A stretch of 64,000 nt of DNA from G963677325 sp963810555 (GTDB taxonomy: Bacteria > Bacteroidota > Bacteroidia > Bacteroidales > Prolixibacteraceae), in the NCBI GenBank assembly GCA_963810555.1, contig CAWENX010000019.1, forward strand, positions 87,881 through 151,880, written 5' to 3'. Below, one piece after another: positions 55,382-63,884 of this stretch (positions within the stretch are counted from its first letter, which is position 1; every line of letters starts with the position of its first letter). The notes under the pieces are model-generated. The model did not search any database. It was not told the origin of the DNA and saw nothing but the letters and a program-made list of their open reading frames with translations. A program made the position numbers and the translations under genes.

Positions 55382-56107
55382 ATGAAAACAAAAAACCTTG
55401 CCTGTGCCTTTTGCCTTGCTTTTATTCTTATTCTGCTGAACTGTTCAAATAAACAGGCATCAAAAGAAGATAAATTTTCCCTTATGCGTAAAGCAATGGT
55501 AGAAAAACAGTTAAAGGGAAGAAGGATCCAAAGTAAAGAGGTCCTTGACGCCTTTATGAATGTTCCCCGCGAAAAATTCGTGCCTGAGTCTTACCGAGAC
55601 TACGCTTACGAGGACCGTCCCCTCCCGATTGGTCATCAGCAGACCATTTCGCAGCCTTATATTGTAGCCTATATGACAGAGATACTGAAGCCCGAAAGCA
55701 CTCAGAAAGTCCTTGAAATAGGCACAGGATCAGGATACCAGGCCGCTATTCTTTCCAAATTGTACAAGGAAGTTTATTCTGTTGAAATTGTAGAAGCCCT
55801 TGCCGAACGTGCAAAAAAAGCGCTGGAGGAAGGAGGATTTAAAAACGTAAAGATCAAAAGAGGGGACGGTTATGAGGGATGGAATGAATATGCACCTTAT
55901 GATGCAATCATTGTTACGTGTGCTCCGGAAGATATACCCCATCCGCTTGAAGACCAGTTAGCCGAAGGAGGCAAAATGGTTATCCCAGTAGGAGGATATT
56001 ACAGCCAGGTGCTATACCTGCTTGAAAAAAAGAATGGCAAAATTAAAGAAACCGAGACATTACCCGTGATATTTGTGCCTATGGTAAGAGAAAAAAGTGA
56101 ACAGTAA
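55382..56107 (+). CDS. pcm: Exported protein-L-isoaspartate O-methyltransferase
   Basis: 241-aa PCMT that would methylate isoaspartyl residues for repair. The lipoprotein-type leader (LAFILILLNCSN) suggests an anchored form. The PCMT signature is intact: VPREKFVPE, IGHQQTISQPYIVAYM, VLEIGTGSGYQAAIL, DGYEGWNEYAPYDAIIVT and a closing LYLLEKKNGK segment. It is oriented away from the other two methyltransferases. It is not in the usual surE-pcm context. Confidence 0.9.
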   Translation: MKTKNLACAFCLAFILILLNCSNKQASKEDKFSLMRKAMVEKQLKGRRIQSKEVLDAFMNVPREKFVPESYRDYAYEDRPLPIGHQQTISQPYIVAYMTEILKPESTQKVLEIGTGSGYQAAILSKLYKEVYSVEIVEALAERAKKALEEGGFKNVKIKRGDGYEGWNEYAPYDAIIVTCAPEDIPHPLEDQLAEGGKMVIPVGGYYSQVLYLLEKKNGKIKETETLPVIFVPMVREKSEQ

Positions 56108-56450
56108 TAAAGAATTCATTTCATAAAATAACAAATCAATATATCGGATAATTGAATTTATATTAATAAATTTGTTATCAAATTTGTACTTAATACTCAG
56201 ATTTAACTAACTAATTTAAAACCCAAAAACCATGAAGATGAATCGTTTGGATTACTCATTACCCTTCAGCCAATTGCTATTACCCATATTTAGTGTACAG
56301 ATCGGATAGAATTTCCGTTTAACGGAAAATTTAAAGTATGCCGGGATAGGGCGTATAAAACTCTGCAACAAATAAAGTATGGGAATTTGATCCTTCCAGC
56401 CAATTGACAAATAAGAAATCAGCAAAGAAAATCACAATGTTATATTAATT
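56108..56450. other. Intergenic spacer with a possible short ORF
   Basis: A 25-codon ORF (56232-56309, MKMNRLDYSLPFSQLLLPIF...) follows an AAAACCC-type leader, and a similar word CCAGCCAATTG recurs at 56397. A palindrome TTCCGTT-T-AACGGAA sits near 56313. No function is assignable; the short ORF is weakly supported. Confidence 0.35.
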
Positions 56451-58946
56451 ATGAAGTTAATAAAATTTACATTTTCTTATAAAATAATACTGGTTCTTTT
56501 AATTTATTATTGTTGCCCGGGATGTAAGCATGATGATTCAATTCCTGAGGTAAAACCTCTACTGCGAACTAATCCTGTCATACTGGGTGATAATGATGAT
56601 GAGCTTCGCCTATCGGGTGATTTTATTCTGTCCGGTACTTATAAATCAATCCGGTATGGTTTTCATCTTGATCTTGACGGATCTTTTAAAAATCCTGTTG
56701 AAATTGAATCGGGGACAGATAATCATCCCGGAAATTTTGAATCTACTGTTTATCCTGCATTAAAACCTGATGTAACCTATTATGTCAGAACATGGGCGAT
56801 AAGTGACAAATATAAAGTGTTTGGTAATTCAATTGATTTTCAGTCAAAAGCTTCAAGATTAGGAGAACCTGAACCCATTATTACAAAAGTAATCCCTCAA
56901 AGTGCCGCATGGGGAGATACCATTGCCATAACCGGGAAATACTTCGATTTTTTTGGTTCAGAAAATAAAGTATTTATTAACGGAGTGGAAGCAAAAACCT
57001 GGACTCATAGTGATACAATTCGCGCAATTATTCCAGATTGCCCTGTTGTCTTGAATAAATTCAATATTTCAGTAAAGACAAACAACAAAGTATCTGAAAA
57101 ACAATTCTCGATTGATTTGAAAGAGATCGTGATTTCGGGAATAAATAAAACAGAAGGCCAATTTCCGGATACTGTAATAGTCAGCGGGGCAAATTTTACA
57201 GCTCAAAGAACCACAATCCAAGCTGGAGGAAAGGATGCTGAAATTATCAATGTCACAAAGAACAGTATCTCTTTTATTGTTCCTTATCTGAAGGATGAAA
57301 AATCAGTCAAAATTGAATTGATAAGGTCAAATGTCCCCTATACAATAACAAACAATTTTCAATACCATGCCCAACCTATCCTCAATTTCTCCAAAAACAT
57401 TGCATGGCTTGGAGATACAATCAAGCTTTATGCAAAAAATATTGATTTCAGGGGAGTTGTTTTAAAAATTAAGAATATCGATCAATCATTGACTATAAAC
57501 AAAAAATGGAAAGACAGTGTGGAGTTTATCCTGGGAGGCAAATATGATGCTTTACAGTTTAACATTGAAATTCAATTTGGCCTGTTCCATCCGGTTGATC
57601 CTTATAATAATATATTTATCACAATTGATCAAAAGACCATAATTCATAAAGACATTCTGCTCATTCTTGATAAAAAGGAGTTTTGCTACCATGATGTAAT
57701 AAGCTGGAGTTACAAAGGAATGTATAATTATTATGATAATCAGGGATTTAAGATTAAATCTGCTGACGGAACCTTCAATTCAACTTATGAAGGATTCGGT
57801 TCCTACGAAAGCGACATCCCTCCCGGAGAATATACAATACAATTATATTCTGTAAACAGGACTTCAAATATCGAAACCTTTTCGGTTAATACACCGTCCA
57901 TCTTCTCTGTTTCTTCTTCATCGATCAGCAGGGATACCAGGTTTCAGATTCTTGGCCAGTACCTGCCTAATTACACGAATTATTTATTCACCCATTTGCA
58001 AAGCAAAAGGACCTTCACGATTCGGAACTGGTGGGAAAGCAATGGAAACAGTACAGTACAGATAATTGATCCTATAGACCTCATTGGTTCCGGAGATTAT
58101 GAACTCGAAATTCAGATATCGGGAAAATCCTTTAAATATAATGGTTTGGTTAACCTTAATGACTATTTCTATTATGTAACCAAATTAAATAATCCGCTTC
58201 CTATGTTATCGAGTATTGGCTGTGGATTTACTGTTAACAATAACCTCTATATCCCGCAGCAAAGCGGAATGAGTATTGTTGATTTGAATTCCGGCAATGT
58301 CAGAGTCAAAGACGGATATTACAATTACGATCATCAGCCCGTTTTCCTGGATAATAAAATATACGTAAATATTTATAAGGAAGATTTGGGACGAAGTGTC
58401 TTATCCTTATTTAACGAAATTACGGAAGATTGGGATGCTGTAAATTCAGATGGTTTACCGGTCGATTTTAATCTGTTCGGATTAGGAGTCTTCAATAACC
58501 GACTTTTAACCATATCGGATAAGGGAGATATTTATCAGCTTGATCAGAAATGGACACTTTTGGGAAATGTTAAATCGGATTTATACTTTATCCATTACAT
58601 TTATTCAATCAATGGAAATCTCTATTTGTGCGATTTCTACAAGGGTGAGATCATACGTTGTATCTACATCCGACTGGAAAGTACAACGATTGATAACGAT
58701 GCCCGGAATCTATCCTTATAACCTGAGATACATCTTCGAATTAAATAACGAATTGTATTTCTGCGCAAAACCGGGAGGCGGGGTATCCGATCAGTACAAT
58801 TTCTTCAAATTTAATTCATCGGAATTTCATTCTACCCCCTGGCACCCAATAAAATGGCGTTTGAATTTTATTATCATTTCTGCCCCGACGGAAAGGGCAA
58901 TGTATATTTTATAAATCAGAATTATGTTTATAAATTCAATCCATAA
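56451..58946 (+). pseudogene. IPT/TIG-domain surface lipoprotein, frameshifted at the C-terminus
   Basis: Large lipoprotein (leader ending YYCCPGCKH) with IPT/TIG-like Ig domains: VIPQSAAWGDTIAITGKYF and INKTEGQFPDTVIVSGANF. A propeller-like C-terminal part has LNNPLPMLSSIGCGFTVNN. The main frame ends at 58721 (IDNDARNLSL). One base out of frame the sequence continues STSDWKVQRLITMPGIYPYN and NNELYFCAKPGG to ~58855. A further shift gives MAFEFYYHFCPDGKGNVYF and ends at 58946, one nt before the next gene's ATG. It was probably an ~830-aa protein before two indels. Confidence 0.8.
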
Positions 58947-59648
58947 ATGAATCATATTGTTAATAAATATATTTTGCTATTAATCCTGGTTTTCTCATCA
59001 GCCTGCAGAATACATGGACAAATGATCGATGTCAGGAATATTATCAGCTTTTCTGTCGGGAATGTATCTTTTCAAGGGAAAGACAATATCTTTTTCCCAA
59101 AAAATGCGGGCAATGGCAGCCTGTCTCTCAGGGCCGATTATTTGCATACCGTTCTCCCGTGGATGAAGATCGGGATTGAAGGATCTTATATCATACCTTC
59201 TTCTGAAGGCCAGGGAAGTACAGATTTTGCAAGAATCAGCACTGTAAATGAGAATATCTTTACCGCCGGATTTAATTCCACTATTTTTCTTCCTTATAAA
59301 CAAACCGGATGGAGGAATAGACTCCGGATACAAATAGGCCTCGCCCCCGTTGCGGTCATACATACGGGTGAACGAAACGTGACAATAAACAATAATGTGC
59401 TGGACATTGAAACTAATCAGTCTGAATCGGGAGTGATACTATCGCTGAAAAGCCCGGCAACAGGTTTCGGATTTTCAATTACCCCCACGCTTGAATACTA
59501 TATTTTACAAAGTATCGGATTGAGATTTTCATACAACTCGCTTATTACTTCGTTTAAAAGTGACCTGAAATATGAGAATTTGAACATTTCTTCCTTTAAT
59601 CTTGGAATATTTATTCCATTGTCAAAAAATAATAAGCTGAACTACTAA
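58947..59648 (+). CDS. Outer-membrane beta-barrel-like protein
   Basis: 233-aa exported protein with a signal peptide (ILLLILVFSSACRIHGQ). Alternating strands include LHTVLPWMKIGIEGSYI, FGFSITPTLEYYILQSIG and LRFSYNSLITSFKSDL, ending SFNLGIFIPLSK, typical of a small OmpA-like or PorT-like barrel. It begins immediately after the IPT/TIG gene, so it is co-transcribed with it and probably part of the same surface system. Confidence 0.75.
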   Translation: MNHIVNKYILLLILVFSSACRIHGQMIDVRNIISFSVGNVSFQGKDNIFFPKNAGNGSLSLRADYLHTVLPWMKIGIEGSYIIPSSEGQGSTDFARISTVNENIFTAGFNSTIFLPYKQTGWRNRLRIQIGLAPVAVIHTGERNVTINNNVLDIETNQSESGVILSLKSPATGFGFSITPTLEYYILQSIGLRFSYNSLITSFKSDLKYENLNISSFNLGIFIPLSKNNKLNY

Positions 59649-59662
59649 TAAATATTAACCGC

Positions 59663-60649
59663 ATGAATCATATTAAAAAAGTTCTGACCATCTTATCAGT
59701 GTTCTTTTTCTCACTTCATATGATCTACGGACAGAACAGGATGAAACCTTCCAAAACAGGTGAGCCATTCGGAAACTTTTCAGGAATCATTTTTGATCTG
59801 TGTTTTTCTCCTTCAGGCAAGACTCTGGCAATTCCTGAATCAAATAACATCTGTTTTTATAATATTGATTCAAAGGAATTGATTAATAAATGGACCAGTG
59901 GCCATTCCGATTTAATTCTGGCGGTTGACATATCCGCCGACGGCAGGATTCTTGTGAGCGGAGGACTGGACAGCACCCTGTTAATCCGCGACTTCAATTC
60001 AGGCGAAATCATCGGCAAATTAAACTACCATCATGGTGTGATCACGACTCTCAACCTGAATAAACAAAAACCGCTGCTTGCATCGGGCTCTTCGGATAAA
60101 ACAGTGGTTGTTTATGATATTGACAGACAAAGAATTGTTTTTACAATCAGCGATTTTAAATCGGATATCACTAAAGTAAAGTTTAGTCCGCACGGTGAAC
60201 TGCTTGCAGTAGCCTCACTGGATAAAACGATAAGAATTTATGATTCATCCGAAGGGAAATTAATAGCCATCCTCGAAGGGCATAAAAAAAGTGTCCGTGA
60301 TCTGTGCTTCGATGAGAACGGATCCTTTTTATTTTCATGCGGCGACGATTCAAGATTGATAAAATGGGATCTTAACAATAAAAGCCGGATAAAAATTGAA
60401 CGTGTTGAAGATTATTATTCGGATTGGCTTTTATCTGTTGATGTTACAAGAGATGCCTATGTTACAGCCGGATTGGATTCAAAAATCAATCTGATAACAA
60501 ACTTTGCAACCTACAACGGCAAAATCGGAGTACCTGTAAATAAGATCCTTTTTGTACCCAACCTGGGAAATACTTTAAAACTTGTTGTTGGAACAAGAGG
60601 TAAAGGCGCCTTTCTATTGAATTCATTGCAGTTAAATCTGAAAAATTGA
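59663..60649 (+). CDS. Exported WD40-repeat protein
   Basis: 328-aa protein with a signal peptide (VFFFSLHMIYGQ) and about seven WD40-like repeats (for example LILAVDISADGRILVSGGLDS, ITKVKFSPHGELLAVASLDK, VRDLCFDENGSFLFSCGDD) forming a beta-propeller. A scaffold role with the barrel and IPT/TIG proteins in this three-gene unit is plausible. No catalytic domain seen. Confidence 0.85.
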   Translation: MNHIKKVLTILSVFFFSLHMIYGQNRMKPSKTGEPFGNFSGIIFDLCFSPSGKTLAIPESNNICFYNIDSKELINKWTSGHSDLILAVDISADGRILVSGGLDSTLLIRDFNSGEIIGKLNYHHGVITTLNLNKQKPLLASGSSDKTVVVYDIDRQRIVFTISDFKSDITKVKFSPHGELLAVASLDKTIRIYDSSEGKLIAILEGHKKSVRDLCFDENGSFLFSCGDDSRLIKWDLNNKSRIKIERVEDYYSDWLLSVDVTRDAYVTAGLDSKINLITNFATYNGKIGVPVNKILFVPNLGNTLKLVVGTRGKGAFLLNSLQLNLKN

Positions 60650-61091
60650 TTTAGCGCTGAAAGGTTGATGTGACACCGGTATCATATGCCAATTTACGAT
60701 GTTGAAAGTCTGCATAAAGGGCAAAGAGCAAAGGACAAAGACAATAGACTAAAGACTAAAGGTGATTGTCAATTGTCAATTGTCAATTATTTAATGCTTC
60801 AAGTGCATTGCCGATAAGGGAATTTTCCTATTCCTCTTAACAAGCTTCCCCGGAACTCCCAAAAATTGAAACAATTTTCCTGATCTATTCGTGTTATTTA
60901 AATGTTTTTGGCTGAAGTATTATGAAAAGAATTAAATATTCTGATGTTGATCAGCCTTTTTCTTAACTTTAATAATGTATACGTCAGCCTTGTTAACCAT
61001 TTTGAAACACCATGATTATAATCAGGCTATCAGACTATAGGCTTTAGACTGGCAGGAAAAAGGTTTATTGCTTTTTTCCCTATGGTCTGAT
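60650..61091. other. Gene-free spacer with dispersed repeats
   Basis: Contains GCAAAGAGCAAAGGACAAAGACAAT-like words (60716-60762), a triple TGTCAATT at about 60766-60790 and CTATCAGACTATAGG words near 61028. These are dispersed low-complexity repeats, not genes. Confidence 0.55.
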
Positions 61092-61316
61092 TCATTGTTC
61101 ACTGATCGCTGCTTTCTGATTTTTCTGCTTCTTCTTATGAAACCGAACAGCTGAATCAATGGTTTGAGAGCACCAATGTTTTAAATAAGAGATATTATCA
61201 GAAGATGAATTCCTTTTTACCATAGCCAAAAAGATATGGCCTAAACAAAAGGCAAGCTCTTTAACTGAATATTCAGATATTTGTTCTGAAAACGCTCTTT
61301 GATTTAGTTTTTTCAT
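61092..61316 (-). CDS. Hypothetical small helical protein
   Basis: 74-aa protein, Lys/Glu-rich and helical (SVKELAFCLGHIFLAMVK, DSAVRFHKKKQKNQKAA), with no leader and no family recognised. It lies between repeat-rich spacers with a REP-like palindrome 20 nt upstream of its start. Coding status is uncertain. Confidence 0.4.
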   Translation of the reverse strand: MKKLNQRAFSEQISEYSVKELAFCLGHIFLAMVKRNSSSDNISYLKHWCSQTIDSAVRFHKKKQKNQKAAISEQ

Positions 61317-61336
61317 TTTATTGTCTGAATTAGGAT

Positions 61337-61352
61337 CCCGATAGCTATCGGG
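61337..61352. repeat. Dispersed palindrome CCCGATAGCTATCGGG
   Basis: Second identical copy of the palindrome at 22998. Part of a repeat-rich 268-nt spacer. Confidence 0.85.
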
Positions 61353-61584
61353 AAGATTTAAGGATTAAAAGATGAATGAATTAATAATTGTACAAAGTTG
61401 CCTTTATAAACCTCATTTTCAATTTTATAACCTTAGTAGAAAATTTTTCGCAGCACATATCAACCTTATTACCTTATTTATATGTCATGAATCCCCAATA
61501 ACCGTGACGAAGTCAATTATGCCACCAAAACACCAAAACACCAAAGAATTCTTCCTTTAGCCTTTAGCCTTCAGTCTTCAGCCT

Positions 61585-62031
61585 TCAATAGTACCACAAG
61601 GTATAGGAGCCGTAGTCCTTATCGGAGATATAGCCGTACGAACGGCAATCGATGTGTAAAAAGCGGTCATTTAAGCCAAAGCCATTGATACCGGCGACAC
61701 GTAACAGGTGATAGAGATAGCCTCTTTGTGCCACAGCATCATTTAATATTTTCATTTTTAACGGACAGACCAGGTCAACCGCTTTGCCGGACAGATGATA
61801 CGAATCGGGAGCGCCGCCGGAGATTTTATTACATTCTGCCGTTCGCCAGGTGCTTGTAATGTAAACCGGTTCATTCATAAATTCCCGGATTATTTCAGCG
61901 GCCCTAATCAAAGGCTGAGCCAGAGGATGTTCATTCTTTTTATAGTCAGGACACCTGCTGAAGAATTCGTACTCTTTAAAGTGAGGCGAAAGAAGTTTGT
62001 CAGAGCCGCGATGGATGGATAAGAACAGCAT
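61585..62031 (-). CDS. M15-family peptidase-like protein (phage-like D-Ala-D-Ala carboxypeptidase)
   Basis: 148-aa protein of the peptidase M15 group, which cleaves peptidoglycan stem peptides. The opening LSPHFKEYEFF is followed by the Zn-site segments TSTWRTAECN and GGAPDSYHLSGKAVDLV, then FLHIDCRSYG. There is no leader, as in phage endolysin-type homologues. It belongs to a cluster of small phage- or island-like genes at the right end, though no structural phage gene is present. Confidence 0.8.
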   Translation of the reverse strand: MLFLSIHRGSDKLLSPHFKEYEFFSRCPDYKKNEHPLAQPLIRAAEIIREFMNEPVYITSTWRTAECNKISGGAPDSYHLSGKAVDLVCPLKMKILNDAVAQRGYLYHLLRVAGINGFGLNDRFLHIDCRSYGYISDKDYGSYTLWYY

Positions 62032-62107
62032 AATTAAGAATTAAGAATAAAGAATTAAGAATGAATGAGTACTGATGTGCTGATTCCCGAAGCCATTAGG
62101 TTCATTG

Positions 62108-62212
62108 CCTGTAGGGCATAAGGTATTGTAGATAAATGATTTCCAATCCATTTGTTACCCGTAGGTGTTAAACAATTGTAATGACCGTTATTGTGTATCC
62201 CCTACGGGGAAT
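62108..62212. repeat. ~105-bp dispersed repeat with GTA-loop mini-hairpins, copy 1
   Basis: Shares about 70-75% with 63778-63884, beginning CCTGTAGGGCATAAGGTATT and ending with the mini-hairpin CCCCTACGGGG. The middle has (A)CCCGTAGGTGT. A partial third copy (TATATCCCCTTACAGGGAA) lies at 62340-62360. It flanks the 62.4-63.7 kb genes. Confidence 0.75.
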
Positions 62213-62376
62213 AGAAAAATGGGTGCGCTATTATTTTAATGCCCGAAGCGGCAGTAAACTATTTCAGAGAAACCTGAGTAATAAGCAATTACATTTGTGA
62301 GCATCCTGAAGGCGATAATATAATTTCATGACAGTCATTGTATATCCCCTTACAGGGAATTGAGAGATTTGTTCGT

Positions 62377-62739
62377 TCATTTAGGGCTACATTTAGTTAG
62401 AACGGCTAGCGCGGTAATCCTTCTCCGTTGTCTTCCGCTTCTCGTATATCGAGGGTGTCGGAGATGGCTTGCGATGAAATTTTCATTAAACGTGTCTTTA
62501 AATCCTGAAAGGTCGAACGGAAGCAGATTATCCAGGACAAAGCCTTTTAAAGCCAGCATGACCACGTCATCATCAGGCGGCAAAGACGGAAGGGTCACCG
62601 GATCGGGAGGCAGGAGCTGTTCGCAAAAACGAAGCTTGTAAACCACCAGATGATTGTCTTTATGATGAAGGGCAAATACATTGGAGCAGTTCATAAAAGT
62701 GGCCTGACCAATACCCATCACATCCAGATCCTTAAGCAT
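62377..62739 (-). CDS. Hypothetical protein
   Basis: 120-aa protein of unknown function. The stretch VYKLRFCEQLLPPDPVTLPSL is Pro-rich and the C-terminus is basic (SGRQRRRITALAVLTKCSPK). It starts 2 nt after the stop of the preceding leftward gene, so translation is probably coupled. Overlapping plus-strand frames look like shadows. Confidence 0.45.
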   Translation of the reverse strand: MLKDLDVMGIGQATFMNCSNVFALHHKDNHLVVYKLRFCEQLLPPDPVTLPSLPPDDDVVMLALKGFVLDNLLPFDLSGFKDTFNENFIASHLRHPRYTRSGRQRRRITALAVLTKCSPK

Positions 62740-62741
62740 CT

Positions 62742-63122
62742 TTAATGCGTAAGAATAATTCTATAACTACCGGGATCGCCGAACTGAGGCAAGACGTTAT
62801 AAAAAGAGTCGACATGGGCAAAGGGAAGATCAGAGGCCTGGATAAAATAATCAAAGATGACCTGGTTAGGAACAGGCGGCAGACAGGAGTCGTAAAGCTC
62901 CTGGGAAATGAGCTGAATAAAGCCGTCATGATTATAGGCTTTGCCGATATATTGAAGAGGGACAGGCTTATTGGTCAATTCGTTGGTTTTGACATATTTG
63001 ATTTTAGCCATGTCACGGGAGTCGACCGTTTCGAAAGAGATTTCCATTTTTAACAGCCGGAATAAGCTGGACCGGTATTTCAAGCCGGCGATTAAAAATG
63101 ATGGATTCCAGATTGAGCGCAT
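62742..63122 (-). CDS. Hypothetical protein
   Basis: 126-aa protein of unknown function; an internal ATG at 63047 (MEISFETVDSRDMAKIKYVK) is a likely alternative start. Segments such as KAYNHDGFIQLISQELYDSC and NQVIFDYFIQASDLPFAHV look like a small mixed alpha/beta domain. It forms a pair with the next gene and may be part of an integrated element. Weakly supported. Confidence 0.45.
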   Translation of the reverse strand: MRSIWNPSFLIAGLKYRSSLFRLLKMEISFETVDSRDMAKIKYVKTNELTNKPVPLQYIGKAYNHDGFIQLISQELYDSCLPPVPNQVIFDYFIQASDLPFAHVDSFYNVLPQFGDPGSYRIILTH

Positions 63123-63431
63123 AATAATTGAGAATTAAGAATTGACAATTGATAATTAAAGAATTAAGAAATGAAAGAATGAATAGATAAGGCTTTAGAT
63201 GTCCTGATGTGCGGATAGGCTGTAGGAAAAAGGGGTTGAAATCCATGGATTATAAAAACCTTATTTTTATTTTTTAAACCTCAGTAGAGAAAATTGCATT
63301 CCCCCAAAAATCTAACCTTATTACCTTATTAATAAGCGAATAAGTTCCGTTGTATGGATATTCTCATGTTACTAAGGTTGAGACAAAATGAATAATGTTT
63401 TCTGTACCCTTCAGCCTTCAGCCTACAGCCT
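63123..63431. other. Spacer with low-complexity words
   Basis: 309 nt with AATTAAGAATT words, a CTGATGTG copy near 63198 and CCTTCAGCCTTCAGCCTACAG near 63410. No gene or RNA seen. Confidence 0.5.
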
Positions 63432-63713
63432 TTAGCCTGATTTGATATTGAGAGTGTCGGAGACCTTTTTCAGGAATTTGATGATCCAGGAGACGGCGGA
63501 ATAGTCGCCTACGGACGGAACAATCCTGACGACAGCTTCGTAGACGGCCAGCGCTGCCAGAGCAATCAGTTTTAAAGTTGAAGGCGGATCTGCAGAGACG
63601 CGATTAATCGCGTCTGTACTGGCAGAGCTATCGCCAATGATGTTGACGATGCAGCCACCGAAGAACAACAGAAAAACTAAAATGCCAGCGAGAATGATAT
63701 AAAGAGTTTTCAT
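63432..63713 (-). CDS. Hypothetical small membrane lipoprotein
   Basis: 93-aa protein with a leader and possible lipobox (LLFFGGC), then a Ser/Thr-rich segment and two amphipathic helices (LKLIALAALAVYEAVVRIV, SWIIKFLKKV). The region TDAINRVSA is encoded by a dispersed palindrome (63596-63615), suggesting that the repeat was inserted into, or recruited by, the reading frame. Holin- or toxin-like size, but there is no evidence for either. Confidence 0.5.
   Translation of the reverse strand: MKTLYIILAGILVFLLFFGGCIVNIIGDSSASTDAINRVSADPPSTLKLIALAALAVYEAVVRIVPSVGDYSAVSWIIKFLKKVSDTLNIKSG
63596..63615. repeat. AGACGCGATTAATCGCGTCT palindrome inside a coding frame
   Basis: Perfect 20-nt palindrome of the AGACG/CGTCT family, within the preceding CDS. 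A shorter relative (GCGATTAATCGC) is at 46226-46237. Confidence 0.85.
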
Positions 63714-63752
63714 AATAAAAAGAATTAATAATGTGCTGATGTGCTGATATGC

Positions 63753-63768
63753 CCCGATAGCTATCGGG
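63753..63768. repeat. Dispersed palindrome CCCGATAGCTATCGGG
   Basis: Third identical copy, directly before the second copy of the 105-bp repeat. Confidence 0.85.
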
Positions 63769-63777
63769 ATTTATTTA

Positions 63778-63884
63778 CCTGTAGGGCATAAGGTATTGTA
63801 GATAAAAGATTTCCAATCATATTTTTACACCGTAGGTGTTGCGCAATTATTTGTTTGTTGGTTTTCCGTATCCCCTACGGGGAA
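63778..63884. repeat. ~105-bp dispersed repeat with GTA-loop mini-hairpins, copy 2
   Basis: Partner of the repeat at 62108, in the same orientation. Contains ACACC-GTA-GGTGT, a perfect mini-hairpin, and CCCC-TAC-GGGG. After it, to 64000, are AT-rich sequence and a triple TGTCAATT near 63968; no gene. Confidence 0.75.

Noticed and set aside
62745..63053. Plus-strand 102-aa ORF in the right-end region
   Set aside because: Antisense to a more plausible minus-strand ORF; no motif or ribosome-binding site seen.
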